Assembly (NCBI GenBank): GCA_022925895.1
Contig: JAKSYS010000115.1
Span: 1 to 64,000, forward strand
DNA: 64,000 nucleotides
From: Fragilaria crotonensis
Lineage: Eukaryota; Bacillariophyta; Fragilariophyceae; Fragilariales; Fragilariaceae
Direction of reading: 5' to 3'
Of this stretch, positions 43,448 to 54,128 are shown one piece after another. The notes under the pieces were generated by a model that saw only the letters and a list, made by a program, of their open reading frames with translations, was not told the origin of the DNA and made no database searches. Made by a program: the position numbers and the translations under genes. The stretch's first letter is position 1. Every line of letters begins with the position of its first letter.

Positions 43448-45361
43448 TCACGCATGTCGCCGAGGCACCTGTCTTTCCCACTCACGACGCAGGAGAACCT
43501 TGGAATGTTCCTCAAGGCAGCTTGCAATTTCAAACAATTCAAGTTTGCGAGCAATGTCCAGCGCTGTCGATCCTGCTTTATTCCGAACACTAACATCCAC
43601 TCGGACGTCTTCCAAAAGTTCGCAAACCATATCCAACAGCCCCCTAAGGGTCGCCCAGATGAGAGCTGTGTTGCCGTGAGCACCTTGAACATTCACATCA
43701 ACCTTGTCATGTTTCAACAATTCGAGAACAATACCTCGTCGATCCTGTTCATTGGCCAAGGAAAAGGCTGTGCGACCTTTTCTGTCACTCACATTGACGT
43801 CCATTCCCTGTTGGTTTAACAAGACGCGGACAATGTCTAAAGGCCCCTTGGCGCATGCGATGATGAGTGATGTGCGGCCTTCATTATCCCGGGCATTCAC
43901 ATCCACCTCCTTGTGTTTCAACAACGCGTAAGCAGTCTCAAAACTTCTCTTATCGCATGCAGTGATGAGCGGTGTCCGGCCTTCGTTATCTCTGATGTTC
44001 ATATCCACACCCCTATGTTTCAACAACTCACGCACAATAGCAAAATTGATCACAGTCGTGCCCCTTCTTCCCCGGGAGAGAGCAGCAATGAGTGGTGCGC
44101 GGCCTTCGTTATCTCTCATGTTGGTATCCACATCCTTGTGTTTCAACAACTCACATACAATTTCTAATTCAATGTCAGGCCGTGGACCAAATCCCGTCGT
44201 GCATGCAACAACGAGTGGTGTACGCCCTACGTGATCTCTCATGTTCACATCCACCTTACTGTGTTTCAACAACTCGACCACAATAGCTACATCAATGTCA
44301 GACCTTGGCCCCGATCTCGTGGAGCAAGCACCGATGAGTGGAGTGCAACCCTCATTATCTCCCATGTTCACATCCACCTCGCTGTGCTCCAACAACTCGC
44401 GAACAATAGCTAAATCAATCTCAGATCTCTTGCCAGGTCCCGAACATGCAGCGATGAGGGCTGTGCAGCCCATATTATCTCTGAGATTTGCATCCACCTC
44501 ACAGTGCTTCAACAACTCAGAAACTACTCCCAGTTGGCGCTCATGGGTTGCAGTGATGAGTGGTGTTCGGCCACGCTTACATTGGGTATTCACGTTCACC
44601 TCCTTTTGTCTGAACAACTCGCAAACAATGTCCAAACGTCCTTTGGCGCATGCGATGATGAGTACTGTCCAGCCATTATTATCCTGAGCATTCACATCCA
44701 CCTCCTCGCGCTTCAACAACTCACGGACGATACCTGAATAGCCAAACACGGTTGCACTGATGAGTGGTGTGCGACCATTTCTACATTGGGCATTCACATT
44801 CACCTTCTTTTGTTGCAACAACGCGCAAACAATGTCCACACGTCCCTGGGCGCATGCGATGTTGAGTGGTGTGCGGCCAGTATTATCTTGAGCATTCACA
44901 TCCACCTCCGTATGTCTCAAGGGCTTGCAAGCAGCGCCCAAATAGTCTCCTACCCTTGCAAGGATGAGTGGTGCACGGCGATCAACATCCGGGTCAGTGA
45001 CATTCATCTCCTGGTTGTGCTTCAAAAGCTTGCAAACAATTTCGAAATGGCCATTTACAACTGCCGTGATGAGTGGCGTTTGGCCATACTTGTCTTGGGC
45101 ATTGATATCCACGTCTTTTTGCTTCAACAACTCGGAAACTAGTCCCAGATTGCCGTCGCGGCTCGCCACATTAAGGACTGTCCGACCACGGGCATCCCGT
45201 TCATTCACGTCAGTCTCTGATGCATTCACAATGCCATTATTACACTCCTTGTTCGGTTCTTCCTCCTCACGCTTTTGCTGGTAGTAAACAAAAAGCAAAG
45301 GAACTAATGCAGAACCCAATAGAAGCAAGAAGGTGATGCTGCTGTTCCCAATCGCAGACAT
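43448..45361 (-). CDS. ANK-7: membrane-anchored ankyrin-repeat protein, 637 aa
   Basis: ATG 45361 (MSAIGNSSITFLLLLGSALV); a GTG farther upstream is ignored. Residues about 8-27 form one hydrophobic helix followed by the charged linker QQKREEEEPNKE, so the repeats probably face the cytosol from a membrane. About 17 ankyrin repeats follow. Five successive repeats near 44030-44460 are lengthened by a polar insert of the type GPRSDIDVAIV or KRSEIDLAIV. The C-terminal module is intact (NVQGAHGNTALIWATLRGLL ... EEHSKVLLRRE) and ends RQVPRRHA, not the RKRRR tail. The frame is intact and this is the longest unbroken member. Its nearest relative is the dead ANK-4. Binding partner unknown. Confidence 0.9.
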   Translation of the reverse strand: MSAIGNSSITFLLLLGSALVPLLFVYYQQKREEEEPNKECNNGIVNASETDVNERDARGRTVLNVASRDGNLGLVSELLKQKDVDINAQDKYGQTPLITAVVNGHFEIVCKLLKHNQEMNVTDPDVDRRAPLILARVGDYLGAACKPLRHTEVDVNAQDNTGRTPLNIACAQGRVDIVCALLQQKKVNVNAQCRNGRTPLISATVFGYSGIVRELLKREEVDVNAQDNNGWTVLIIACAKGRLDIVCELFRQKEVNVNTQCKRGRTPLITATHERQLGVVSELLKHCEVDANLRDNMGCTALIAACSGPGKRSEIDLAIVRELLEHSEVDVNMGDNEGCTPLIGACSTRSGPRSDIDVAIVVELLKHSKVDVNMRDHVGRTPLVVACTTGFGPRPDIELEIVCELLKHKDVDTNMRDNEGRAPLIAALSRGRRGTTVINFAIVRELLKHRGVDMNIRDNEGRTPLITACDKRSFETAYALLKHKEVDVNARDNEGRTSLIIACAKGPLDIVRVLLNQQGMDVNVSDRKGRTAFSLANEQDRRGIVLELLKHDKVDVNVQGAHGNTALIWATLRGLLDMVCELLEDVRVDVSVRNKAGSTALDIARKLELFEIASCLEEHSKVLLRREWERQVPRRHA

Positions 45362-46084
45362 GGTGGAATGGTATTTGACAGGTTTTATTGACACGTTCTC
45401 CGAGAAGGATTTATTGGGATTCCTGTGCGTCTGTCGTGCCCGTGATGGAGCACGACTGACTCTCTGGTATCAGTACCTCGTACATGGTGCAAATAGTGTA
45501 CCGGTACTGTGTACTCCAGTACTCCAGTATCGTTAATTTACGTTCGCAGTCCTACAGTCCTGTCCCACCTCAAGGCAATCCTCGGATGAATTGCGGATTG
45601 CGGTCCGTATGTCATATTACATACAACATCAACCACGGATGACTAACTTCCACATGAAGGAAATCTTTTCTGGAACCAGAATCACTCCTCGATCATTATC
45701 ATAATTATTGATTTATACCTTGTTGTTGTTGGTCTCAATCACTTCCATCAATTCAGAATGAACAAAGCCACGGTTGAATCGTTGAAGGCTTCTTGCATAA
45801 GCTAGTTTGCGATCTCCGTATAGTTCAGCAAGTAATTTCGTGGTGCTTTGGGTTTGGAACAGCATCATCATCAGGTCATAATGCAGCTGTTGGTATACTC
45901 ACTGCTGTGCTGTTGGCATTTTTTTCAACAGTGTCAGAAACTCTTCTTCAATGTGATGGTACGCATTCTCGCATTGTAAATACTTCTACAAGACGTGTGC
46001 GCTCATTTTTAAGCGGCTAATAACATGGGGAGTAGTTCATTAAAGGAGCCCCAATCGCTGTCAACCCAAGGACGTCAAAATCAC
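45362..46084. other. ANK-7 upstream region and spacer
   Basis: No supported gene. 45480-45540 is GTAC-rich. The upstream block of ANK-1/-3/-5 is not evident, in line with the different N-terminal class. A 75-codon plus frame at 45793-46020 has no relative in the window. Confidence 0.35.
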
Positions 46085-46890
46085 GCATTGCCATGTTATA
46101 AGATCGTGTGAGTACTGCACTACTACTGTCGACGCAATTGTTTCATCGATGTGTCGGTCCAGAACGAACATGTCCGACACCGTGAATTTGAAGTGCATCA
46201 AATGCGCTTGTTTCAGGTCTCGCGCGCTTTTCCTACAAGTCGCGCTCAAGTCTCAAGACCATGACCTATATCAACAGGTCTACGTTCGCCATCGTAGGCG
46301 GAACGTGATCGTATGCTCGATTGATTCAAAAGGAATGTATTAATCTCGTCGCCACTACCCGAGGTCTAATTCCTGCGTCGTGTACTACCGGTATAGGCAC
46401 TTTCTCAGGTTTTGTGGCAAGTCTGCTATAATCGTTTATCGGCGTACCTGCCGACTCTGATTCGCACCAAGGTCACGACGGCAAATGTCGAAACCGCCCG
46501 TCGTCGAAATGACAGTCCATGAACTCAACATGCCGACTCCTCGGGCGCGGCTGCCTCCATCCGTCGCTCCAGCCACGTACACCAAGAAAGTTACCAAGAA
46601 CTTGAAATGCATCGAAACCTTTGCTCTGTCACTCCCAATAAAATGGCGAATTGACGTGCACCGAGTCCTATCGAGTGCCACATCGGCGCTCGACATGCCA
46701 ACCGTGACAAACTTGAAGGAACTCGAACGCAACTGTTTTGGTCGCGGCGCTCGTGCTAGACAATTGCCAACGCAGTGCCGATGCGGCGGCCAAGGCGTCG
46801 AGCGGCGTGAGTCAAGTATACCCAAAGGCTCCAATGGTGTGGGTCAAGCATACGAATCCCCGATATGACCAAAAAAGGCAATGGACCTAG
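46085..46890. pseudogene. Relic X and relic Y copies, adjacent
   Basis: 46085-46300 matches relic X (TTGAAGTGCATCAAATGCGC, CTCAAGACCATGACCTATAT). 46340-46870 matches relic Y (ACAGTCCATGAACT, ACTTGAAATGCATCGAAACC, GCCGATGCGGCGGCCAAGGC). 55480-56230 carries the same pair in the same order, so the two were duplicated together with an ANK gene. Confidence 0.5.
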
Positions 46891-47134
46891 CTAGTATCTA
46901 GAAAGCATCACTAATTTGAAGTTGGATCTTCACCTCGTTGTCATTAATGTATTCATGGATTCGCTTTGTTTCTTCAATCACGTGTAAAAGAACTCGTACG
47001 TACCTTTCTCGTGAATTTGGTACACGAGGGTATCGGCACCCAATTCGATTCGAACGATAGTGTATACACGACGAGGGGACAATCACTTTTCCCCGTCGCA
47101 CATCAACGTAGGCAATCGTCGGCAATGTCTTTCA

Positions 47135-48432
47135 TCATTTTGAGTAACGCCGCCTCTTCGTTTTTCTGCAGTTCAATTCCTCATGATGCCACAATAGATT
47201 CGCTTCACAAACCTTGGAATGTTCCTCTAGACAACTTGCAATTTCAAACAATTCAAGTTTGCGAGCAATGTCCAACGCTGTCGATCCTGCTTTATTAGTA
47301 ACACTCACATCCACCCCGTCGACTTCCAAAAGCTCACAAACCACATCCAATCGACCCCTAAGGGTCGCCCAGATAAGGGCTGTGTTGCCATGAGCGCCTT
47401 GAATATTCACATCCACCTTGCCGCGTTTCCACAACTCGAGAACGATTTCCTCCCAATCCTGTGCAAAGGCCCAGTAAAAGGCTGTGCGGCCACTAAAGTC
47501 CTTGACGGTCACATCCACCTCTTTGTTTTTCAACAACTCGTAGGCAATGGACGGAGAACGTCCATTGGATAATGCTATGATGAGAGGAGTGCGGCCATCA
47601 TTGTCTTTGGCATTCACATCCACCTCTTTGTTTTTCAACAACTCGTAGGCGATGGTCGGACAACTTCCATTGGAACATGCTATCATGAGGGGAGTGCGGC
47701 CATCATTATCGTGGGCATTCACATCCACTTCTTTGTGTTTCATCAAGGCGTAGGCAATGAACGGACAACTTCCATTGGAACATGCTATCATGAGAGGAGT
47801 GCGGCCATCATTATCGTGGGCATTCACATCCACCTTTTTGTGTTTCATCAAGGCGTAGGCAATGTGCGCACAACTTCCATTGGAACATGCTATCATGAGA
47901 GGAGTGCGACCATCATTATCGTGGGCATTCACATCCACTTCTTTGTGTTCCATCAAGGCGTAGGCAATGAACGGACAACTTCCATTGGAACATGCTATCA
48001 TGAGGGGAGTGCGGCCATCATTATCGTGGGCATTCACATCCACTTCTTTGTGTTTCATCAAGGCGTAGGCAATGAACGGACAACTTCCATTGGAACATGC
48101 TATCATGAGAGGAGTGCGGCCATCATTATCGTGGGCATTCACATCCACCTTTTGTGTTTCATCAAGGCGTAGGCAATGTGCGCACAACTTCCATTGGAAC
48201 ATGCTATCATGAGAGGAGTGCGACCATCGTGATCCGTGGCATTCACATCCACCTCCTTGTGTTCCAACAACTTATATGCAATGAACGGACAACTTCCATT
48301 GGAACATGCTATCATGAGTGGAGTGCGGCCATCATTATCTTTGGCATTCACCGATGCGCCGGGTGTGCCGCTTATGATCGAATTGTCATTGGACCTGAAC
48401 CGTTCCTGTTCTGAGAAATGCATGGATGTCAT
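47135..48432 (-). pseudogene. ANK-8: ankyrin protein with near-identical 35-aa repeats, one frame change
   Basis: ATG 48432 (MTSMHFSEQERFRSNDNSII) with a short leader. The repeats are DNDGRTPLMIACSNGSCPFI-type units of 35 residues, eight to nine in a row and almost identical at DNA level. Near 48150 the plus strand has CCACCTTTTGTG where sister units have CCACCTTTTTGTG; the missing T puts the first two repeats out of frame with the rest. ATG 48202 could start the remaining 355 codons. The C-terminal module is present and ends in a basic tail (KTKRRRYSK), a possible nuclear signal. The slip in a homopolymer may be real or a sequencing error. Confidence 0.88.
47490..48350 (-). repeat. 105-bp coding tandem repeat in ANK-8
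   Basis: CCATCATTATCGTGGGCATT recurs at 47700, 47805, 47910, 48015 and 48120, exactly 105 bases apart, with only a few differences per unit. Outer units are more diverged. This is far more uniform than any other ANK gene here and points to recent expansion or gene conversion. Confidence 0.9.
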
Positions 48433-48840
48433 AATGAAGGAAGTTCGTGTTGCTGTGCAACGAGAGGGATGTGATAGGTGCAATCGGACGTGCCGAAAAA
48501 CTCACACTCTTGACGAGCTCTTTACATGATGACGATAATCATAATCATAGTGAAGAAAGCGATGTAGTGTATAGTTTAGAGGAGGTAGGAAATATGTTAG
48601 AGACACGGAATGGGAATGTGTGGTAATCCGAGTACAACTCTAACGGATGGAGTACTGACGACGAACGATCTTACCGTTTTGATGGGCGAACTCTCTGTTT
48701 ATAGCGATGGGCAACAGTAACGACGACTGATTGATGCCGCGCACAATCGGTCGATGGTGGATTGCCTTGGCGTGGGGACTGATGGATATTGTGCGTCAAA
48801 GTAGACTCTTGCTGAGTGCTGAGAGGTCAATTGGAGTGTA
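48433..48840 (-). promoter_or_regulatory. ANK-8 upstream block, shared with ANK-9
   Basis: Diverged match to 59720-60020: GATCTTACC, GACTGATTGATGC, GGATTGCCTTGGCGTGG, GCTGAGAGGTCAA in the same order. Minus-strand GTAAGATCG at 48674-48666 is a donor-like site. Probable leader and promoter. Confidence 0.45.
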
Positions 48841-49421
48841 GCGTCAGCGTCGGATGATATTGGTGCTGCGATTTCGAATTGTTGATGAAGCACGATTCGC
48901 ATGTCTTTCGAACTCTTCACAATTCTCAAGGTTATGACATACTTATTTGAATCTACGGTAGGGCGCAATACATATATCATACAAACTACAAACGTATACA
49001 TTGAAAATGGGGAGACAAAATAACACTGTTATTATATAGCACTGAATGACCCTGTATACTGTACCAGGTACTAGCGTATACCGAATGTACGTGAGTATAC
49101 GACTGCAGCCTTCCGTACTTAACAGGGAAAAAATCAAAAAAACAAAAACTCCCATATGCTGTTTGTTATATGTTTTCCTTGTAACTCTCTTTCGAACATT
49201 TACAAAAACACCGTTTTATTGTCAGCCGTGTCAGAGGATTGGAAGGATATGGTCACCAAAACAAATATTTGCAAATGGCCTCTATGAACCACTCTCAAAT
49301 GTCAATCTACTCTGATGGATTAGGTTCGCTGGACCAAACAAGCAAACGGAAACAAATCAAATATAGAAAACTCCATAATGATTGTCATGTTTAACCACAT
49401 AATCGTTTCAAACATTAACCA
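48841..49421. other. Intergenic, nothing recognised
   Basis: AT-rich towards the right, with a few GTAC strings. No supported gene or repeat. Confidence 0.35.
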
Positions 49422-49877
49422 CATCTAAGGGTGCCAAAACCAAGTCGGCTCTTTGATATGAAAAACCAATTATCTTTGATATGATAATTTTTTGTTCATA
49501 ATTTTTACCTAAAATATAGGCAAAAACTTAGGACTAAAGAGCTTGTACATCATGTGTATGTAGTGGGTTTCCTCCTATTCCTGAACTCCAAAATTTATTC
49601 TTCCTGAACTTTTTCATGTCTTGCATAGGAGCTCATACCTTGCATTCCTGAGCTCCAAAATTTCAAATCCTGAATTTTGCTGACTCATTTTTGCTAAGAC
49701 TCGAGTGGAATTCCTGAGCTCTTGGACTCAAAATATATGAACTATACCACTTCTTCATTTGTGACCATGAATTTCAATTCCTGAATTTGATATTCGAAAA
49801 GAAGAAGTTTGCTGTGTAGTGTGTATGAAGTACTCACCTCAGTAGTTCTGAGCTGACATTGTTCATATTATTGATGT
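49422..49877 (+). repeat. Left TIR of the 1.5-kb element
   Basis: Starts CATCTAAGGGTGCC and ends at the ACATTGTTCATATTATTGATGT stretch (about 49856-49877), inverted at 50480. Contains TTCCTGAACT, TTCCTGAGCT and TCCTGAATTT at irregular spacing. Confidence 0.85.
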
Positions 49878-50084
49878 GCCATATTAGTTAAGACAGAGAA
49901 AATGGTAAGTTTATCTGATAGGTCTGTCACAGAGCAGCAAACAACAAGGAACTGACTTGTTTTGTTGTCACTTGTTGGAAACAGCAAATCAGTACATGGA
50001 CCGATGAGGACAACAAAAACCTACCAGTAAGTTACACTATGACAAATGAAATGAATAAACCGCATCCCAAATTCTGACCAATTT

Positions 50085-50360
50085 TTGCAAAACCATTTTC
50101 CACAGCCACCACTTTACACATTCTCCAGGAACAAGGGTGCTCACGATAATGGGGGAGGCTGTGGTTGGTCACAGGCTGGAATGAGGAAATACGATGAATT
50201 ATACATGGCCATCAAGAATGATAGAAAGAAATCAGCTGCCCAAACATTCAACCAGGGACTACTAAAAATGTTTCTGTCCAGAAGGAAAAAGGAGTCTGGC
50301 CGGGGGGTCAGGAAACAATTTGATGACAAGGGTAAGAAACGCCCACACAGAGGAGGATGA
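50085..50360 (+). pseudogene. GWS-type protein fragment in the small long-TIR element
   Basis: The open frame has no ATG at its start (first codon TTG), so it is a fragment or an exon; ...TTCCACAG just before CCACCA at 50106 could be an acceptor. It reads KGAHDNGGGCGWSQAGMRKY, DELYMAIKNDRKKSAAQTF, then a basic end (RRKKESGRGVRKQFDDKGKK). GWSxxGxxxxxxLxxxxKxxR parallels KYGGWSDDGIRQFNALRIMV in the MULE gene at 28069-29810. Function unknown. Confidence 0.5.
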
Positions 50361-50479
50361 TAACTACTCCAGGCATCTTGCTTCTGAAGTTGTCTACAAT
50401 GAAGTGAAAGTGGAGGCAGAGCCACACATATAGGCACATTAAAACTAATCTCCAACAAAAGTTAAAATGAGCGACAATG

Positions 50480-50938
50480 ACATCAATAATATGAACAATG
50501 TCAGCTCAGAACTACTGAGGTGAGTACTTCATACACACTACACAGCAAACTTCTTCTTTTCAAATATCAAATTCAGGAATTGAAATTCATGGTCACAAAT
50601 GAAGAAGTGGTATAGTTCATATATTTTGAGTCCAAGAGCTCAGGAATTCCACTCAAGTCTTAGTAAAAATGAGTCAGCAAAATTCAGGATTTGAAATTTT
50701 GGAGCTCAGGAATGCAAGGTATGAGCTCCTATGCAAGAGATGAAAAAATTCAGGACGAATAAATTTTGGAGTTCAGGAATAGGAGGAAACCCACTACATA
50801 CACATGATGTACAAGCTCTTTAGTCCTAAGTTTTTACCTATATTTTGGGTTAAAATTATGAACAAAAAATTATCATGATATCAAAGATAATTGGTTTTTC
50901 ATATCAAAGAGCCAACTTGGTTTTGGCACCCTTAGATG
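50480..50938 (-). repeat. Right TIR of the 1.5-kb element
   Basis: Inverted copy of 49422-49877, ending ...TTTTGGCACCCTTAGATG. A similar end recurs at 52790-52807 without a left partner. Confidence 0.85.
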
Positions 50939-51042
50939 GAGGAAATGAGATTGAAAGCTGGAAAATACAATCATGTGCAATGACACAGCAACAACAAGAA
51001 AGACATGAGTACAGTACAGGCACAGTGTTGTACGGAAGCCTC

Positions 51043-52475
51043 CAAGGTACTGTCGTGGTGCGAACTTGTCCCAGTACTTGACAGCACCATGAGTACAGTA
51101 CGTAGACAATGGTACAGACACAACAGGAGTACCTCAACAACTCAATCAGTCACTCACAATGATGGAAACGTAAGACAAAACAATCCAAAACTCATGAACA
51201 AGGACGAGAGTTAAGTGCCCTTGTTAGTGGAAAGGAAGAAGAAGCAAAGGGCAAAGGTGCCAAGCACAGAATGGAACATTCAATGTGGTGTTGGGCATGA
51301 CACCAAGTTGTGGCGTTGACAGCAGAAGCATTACCTCCACCAAGGTACCATCGTACTCCCAGTACTTGGCAGTACCATAAGTACGGTACGTAGACGACGG
51401 TACAGGCACAACGTAGTGTTATACCGTAGCCTCCAAGGTACTGTCGTACTCCCAGTACTTGGCAGTACCATAAGTAGGGTACGTAAACGACGGTACAGGC
51501 ACAACGTAGTGTTATACCGTAGCCTCCAAGGTACTGTCGTACTCCAGTACTTGGCAGTACCATAAGTACGGTACATAGAGGACGGTACAGGAACAACGTA
51601 GTGTTACACCGTAGCCTGCAAGGTAGCTACTGTCGTGCAAACGCGTCCCAGTACTTGACAGCACCCTGAGTACCGTACGTAGACAACGGTACTGGCACAA
51701 CGGGAGCACCTCAAAACTCAATCAAAAATCACCATGATGGAAACAATCCATCAACACAACAATCAACACCAAAAAAAACCATTTGCAATCTTACCACTTG
51801 AGAGTGCAATGTTTTGTTGGTGGGGAAGGACGAAGAAGGGGCGAAGATGCCAAAGAATGGAGCATCAATGTGGTGTCGGGCATGACACCAAGTGGTGGAG
51901 TGCTCAAACGAACGACGAACGAAGTGTGAGATGTGACACTTCCCGCAAAAAAATCACGTACGGTTCTACTAAAGACAATACTGTGGCTGAAAAAGATGTA
52001 ATTCCTTGTAGAAATATACAGCATGCACTGGTATTGGTGCCAAAGAATTAATCAGTACATACTATTGCCTACAATTCTACGGTTTGTTGTTGAAAACACA
52101 AGATCACGTAGTACGTAGCATAGTGTCATAGGAGTACTCGCTGACACAATACTGAACTAAAGATTATACGATACCACCATACCATAGTACACAAAACACA
52201 GTACCGTACACAGTACCACACTAGCATATACACAGTTCGTGTATCCTGTACAACCATAAACAGTACAAGAACTTTTGTACACGATAGCTACTACAGCAAT
52301 CATGCACCACACCTTAGCTACCATACTGTACACCACCGCACCATAAACGTACTGTAGCACGCACCGAACACCATGCACCGGACACCATAGTACTTGTACA
52401 ACGTACAATGTACAGCGTATAACAACGAACCATTGCGCTAGTACGGTATCCCAGCAGACACTGTAAAAAACGCTG
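51043..52475. repeat. GTAC-rich direct repeat, copy 1
   Basis: Matches 52808-54128 in direct orientation with high identity by eye, from AAGGTACTGTCGTGGTGC to GTATCCCAGCAGACAC. Copy 1 has one or two extra internal units. Each copy itself holds two related half-units (e.g. GGCATGACACCAAGT at 51294 and 51879). Apparent minus-strand frames here are translations of the repeat. Confidence 0.8.
51340..51660. repeat. About 85-90-bp tandem repeat within copy 1
   Basis: Three to four units built on CCAGTACTTGGCAGTACCAT ... GGTACAGGCACAACGTAGTG ... GTAGCCTCCAAGGTACTGTC. The second copy (53140-53400) has about one unit fewer. The units are rich in GTAC palindromes and could fold as DNA or RNA. Confidence 0.75.
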
Positions 52476-52569
52476 TATACTGTACACTGTACGGCACAAC
52501 CAATAGTCCATCCACGATACAAACATACTCCAGTATGTCGTACAAAACACGTACAGTACTCGGTGTTTT

Positions 52570-52807
52570 ATGTGTGTCGAAATTATGAAGAAAAAAGCTC
52601 AGGAATAATACCGCAGTAGTTCAGGAGCAAAAAAATTCTTCATAAAAATGAGGAAACAGCAAACATCGGAATCCTGAACTAAATAAATAAACCTGAACAA
52701 TACTTCAGGAATCCTGAGCTAAATATGGGAATCCTGAAATTTTTCCAATAAATATGATAAAAAATTCTTGTATCAACTATGGTACTTAGTTTTGGCACCC
52801 TTAGATG
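52570..52807. mobile_element. Remnant of a related long-TIR element
   Basis: Contains several CTCAGGAAT / CCTGAACT / CCTGAGCT motifs and ends TTTTGGCACCCTTAGATG exactly like the right TIR at 50938. No left partner is seen. Probably a solo or deleted end. Confidence 0.55.
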
Positions 52808-54128
52808 AAGGTACTGTTGTGGTGCAAACTTGTCCCAGTACTTGACAACACCATGAGTACAGTACGTAGACAATGGTACAGGCACAACAGGAGCACCTCA
52901 ACAACTCAATCAGTCGCTCACAATGATGGAACCGACGATTCAACACAACATTCTTGCTCACATAAGACAAAACAATCAAAAACTCATGAACAAGAACGAG
53001 AGTTAAGTGCCCTTGTTAGTGGAAAGGAAGAAGAAGCAAAGGGCAAAGGTGCCAAGCACAGAATGGAACATTCAATGTGGTGTTGGGCATGACACCAAGT
53101 TGTGGCGTTGACAGCAGAAGCATTACCTCCACCAAGGTACTGTCGTACTCCCAGTACTTGGCAGTACCATAAGTACGGTACGTAGACGACAGTACAGGCA
53201 CAACGTAGTGTTATACCGTAGCCTCCAAGGTACTGTCGTACTCCAGTACTTGGCAGTACCATAAGTACGGTACATAGAGGACGATACAGGAACAACGTAG
53301 TGTTACACCATAGCCTGCAAGGTAGCTACTGTCGTGCAAACGCGTCCCAGTACTTGACAGCACCCTGAGTACCGTACGTAGACAACGGTACTGGCACAAC
53401 GGGAGCACCTCAAAACTCAATCAAAAATCACCATGATGGAAACAATCCATCAACACAACAATCAACACCAAAAAAAACCATTTGCAATCTTACCACTTGA
53501 GAGTGCAATGTTTTGTTGGTGGGGAAGAATGAAGAAGGGGCAAAGATGCCAAAGAATGGAGCATCAATGTGGTGTTTGGGCATGACACCAAGTGGTGGAG
53601 TGCTCAAACGAACGAACGAAGTGTGAGATGTGACACTTCCCGCAAAAAATCACGTACAGTTCTACTAAAGACAATACTGTGGCTGAAAAGATGTAATTCC
53701 TTGTAGAAATATACATGACTGGTATTGGTGCCAAAGAATTAATCAGTACATACTATTGCCTACAATTCTACGGTTTGTTGTTGAAAACACAAGATCACGT
53801 AGTACGTAGCATAGTGTCATAGGAGTACTCGCTGACACAATACTGAACTAAAGATTATACGATACCACCATACCATAGTACACAAAACACAGTACCGTAC
53901 ACAGTACCACACTAGCATATACACAGTTCGTGTATCCTGTACAACCATAAACAGTACAAGAACTTTTGTACACGATCCATACTGTACACCACCGCACCAT
54001 AAACGTACTGTAGCACGCACCGAACACCATGCACCGGACACCATAGTACTTTTACAACGTACAATGTACAGCGTATAACAACGAACCATTGCGCTAGTAC
54101 GGTATCCCAGCAGACACAGTAAAAAAAG
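52808..54128. repeat. GTAC-rich direct repeat, copy 2
   Basis: Second copy of 51043-52475. Like copy 1 it begins close after a CCTTAGATG transposon end, so end and unit may have been duplicated together. Confidence 0.8.

Larger units (their letters stand above)
49422..50938. mobile_element. 1.5-kb non-autonomous element with 456/459-bp inverted repeats
   Basis: Left repeat 49422-49877 and right repeat 50480-50938 are near-perfect inverted copies with outer ends CATCTAAGGGTGCCAAAACC. No 9-bp target duplication is visible, so its arms may have been rearranged. The 600-base core holds a GWS-type protein fragment (50085-50360) and no transposase. Long TIRs with a small core suggest a MULE-like non-autonomous element, but the superfamily is not proven. 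Each TIR contains several copies of a (A/C)TTCCTGA(A/G)CTC-type motif. Confidence 0.8.

Noticed and set aside
47490-48350. Regular 105-bp repeats as a possible CRISPR array
   Set aside because: The whole unit is conserved, with no variable spacers, and it codes for ankyrin repeats in a eukaryotic context.
49412-50948. Nine-base target duplication of the 1.5-kb long-TIR element
   Set aside because: Left flank ACATTAACCA and right flank GAGGAAATGA do not match, so none is claimed.
51190-53420. Minus-strand frames such as 51192-51596 and 52984-53295 with repeated Tyr/Val/Leu peptides
   Set aside because: They are translations of the GTAC tandem units and change with unit number.
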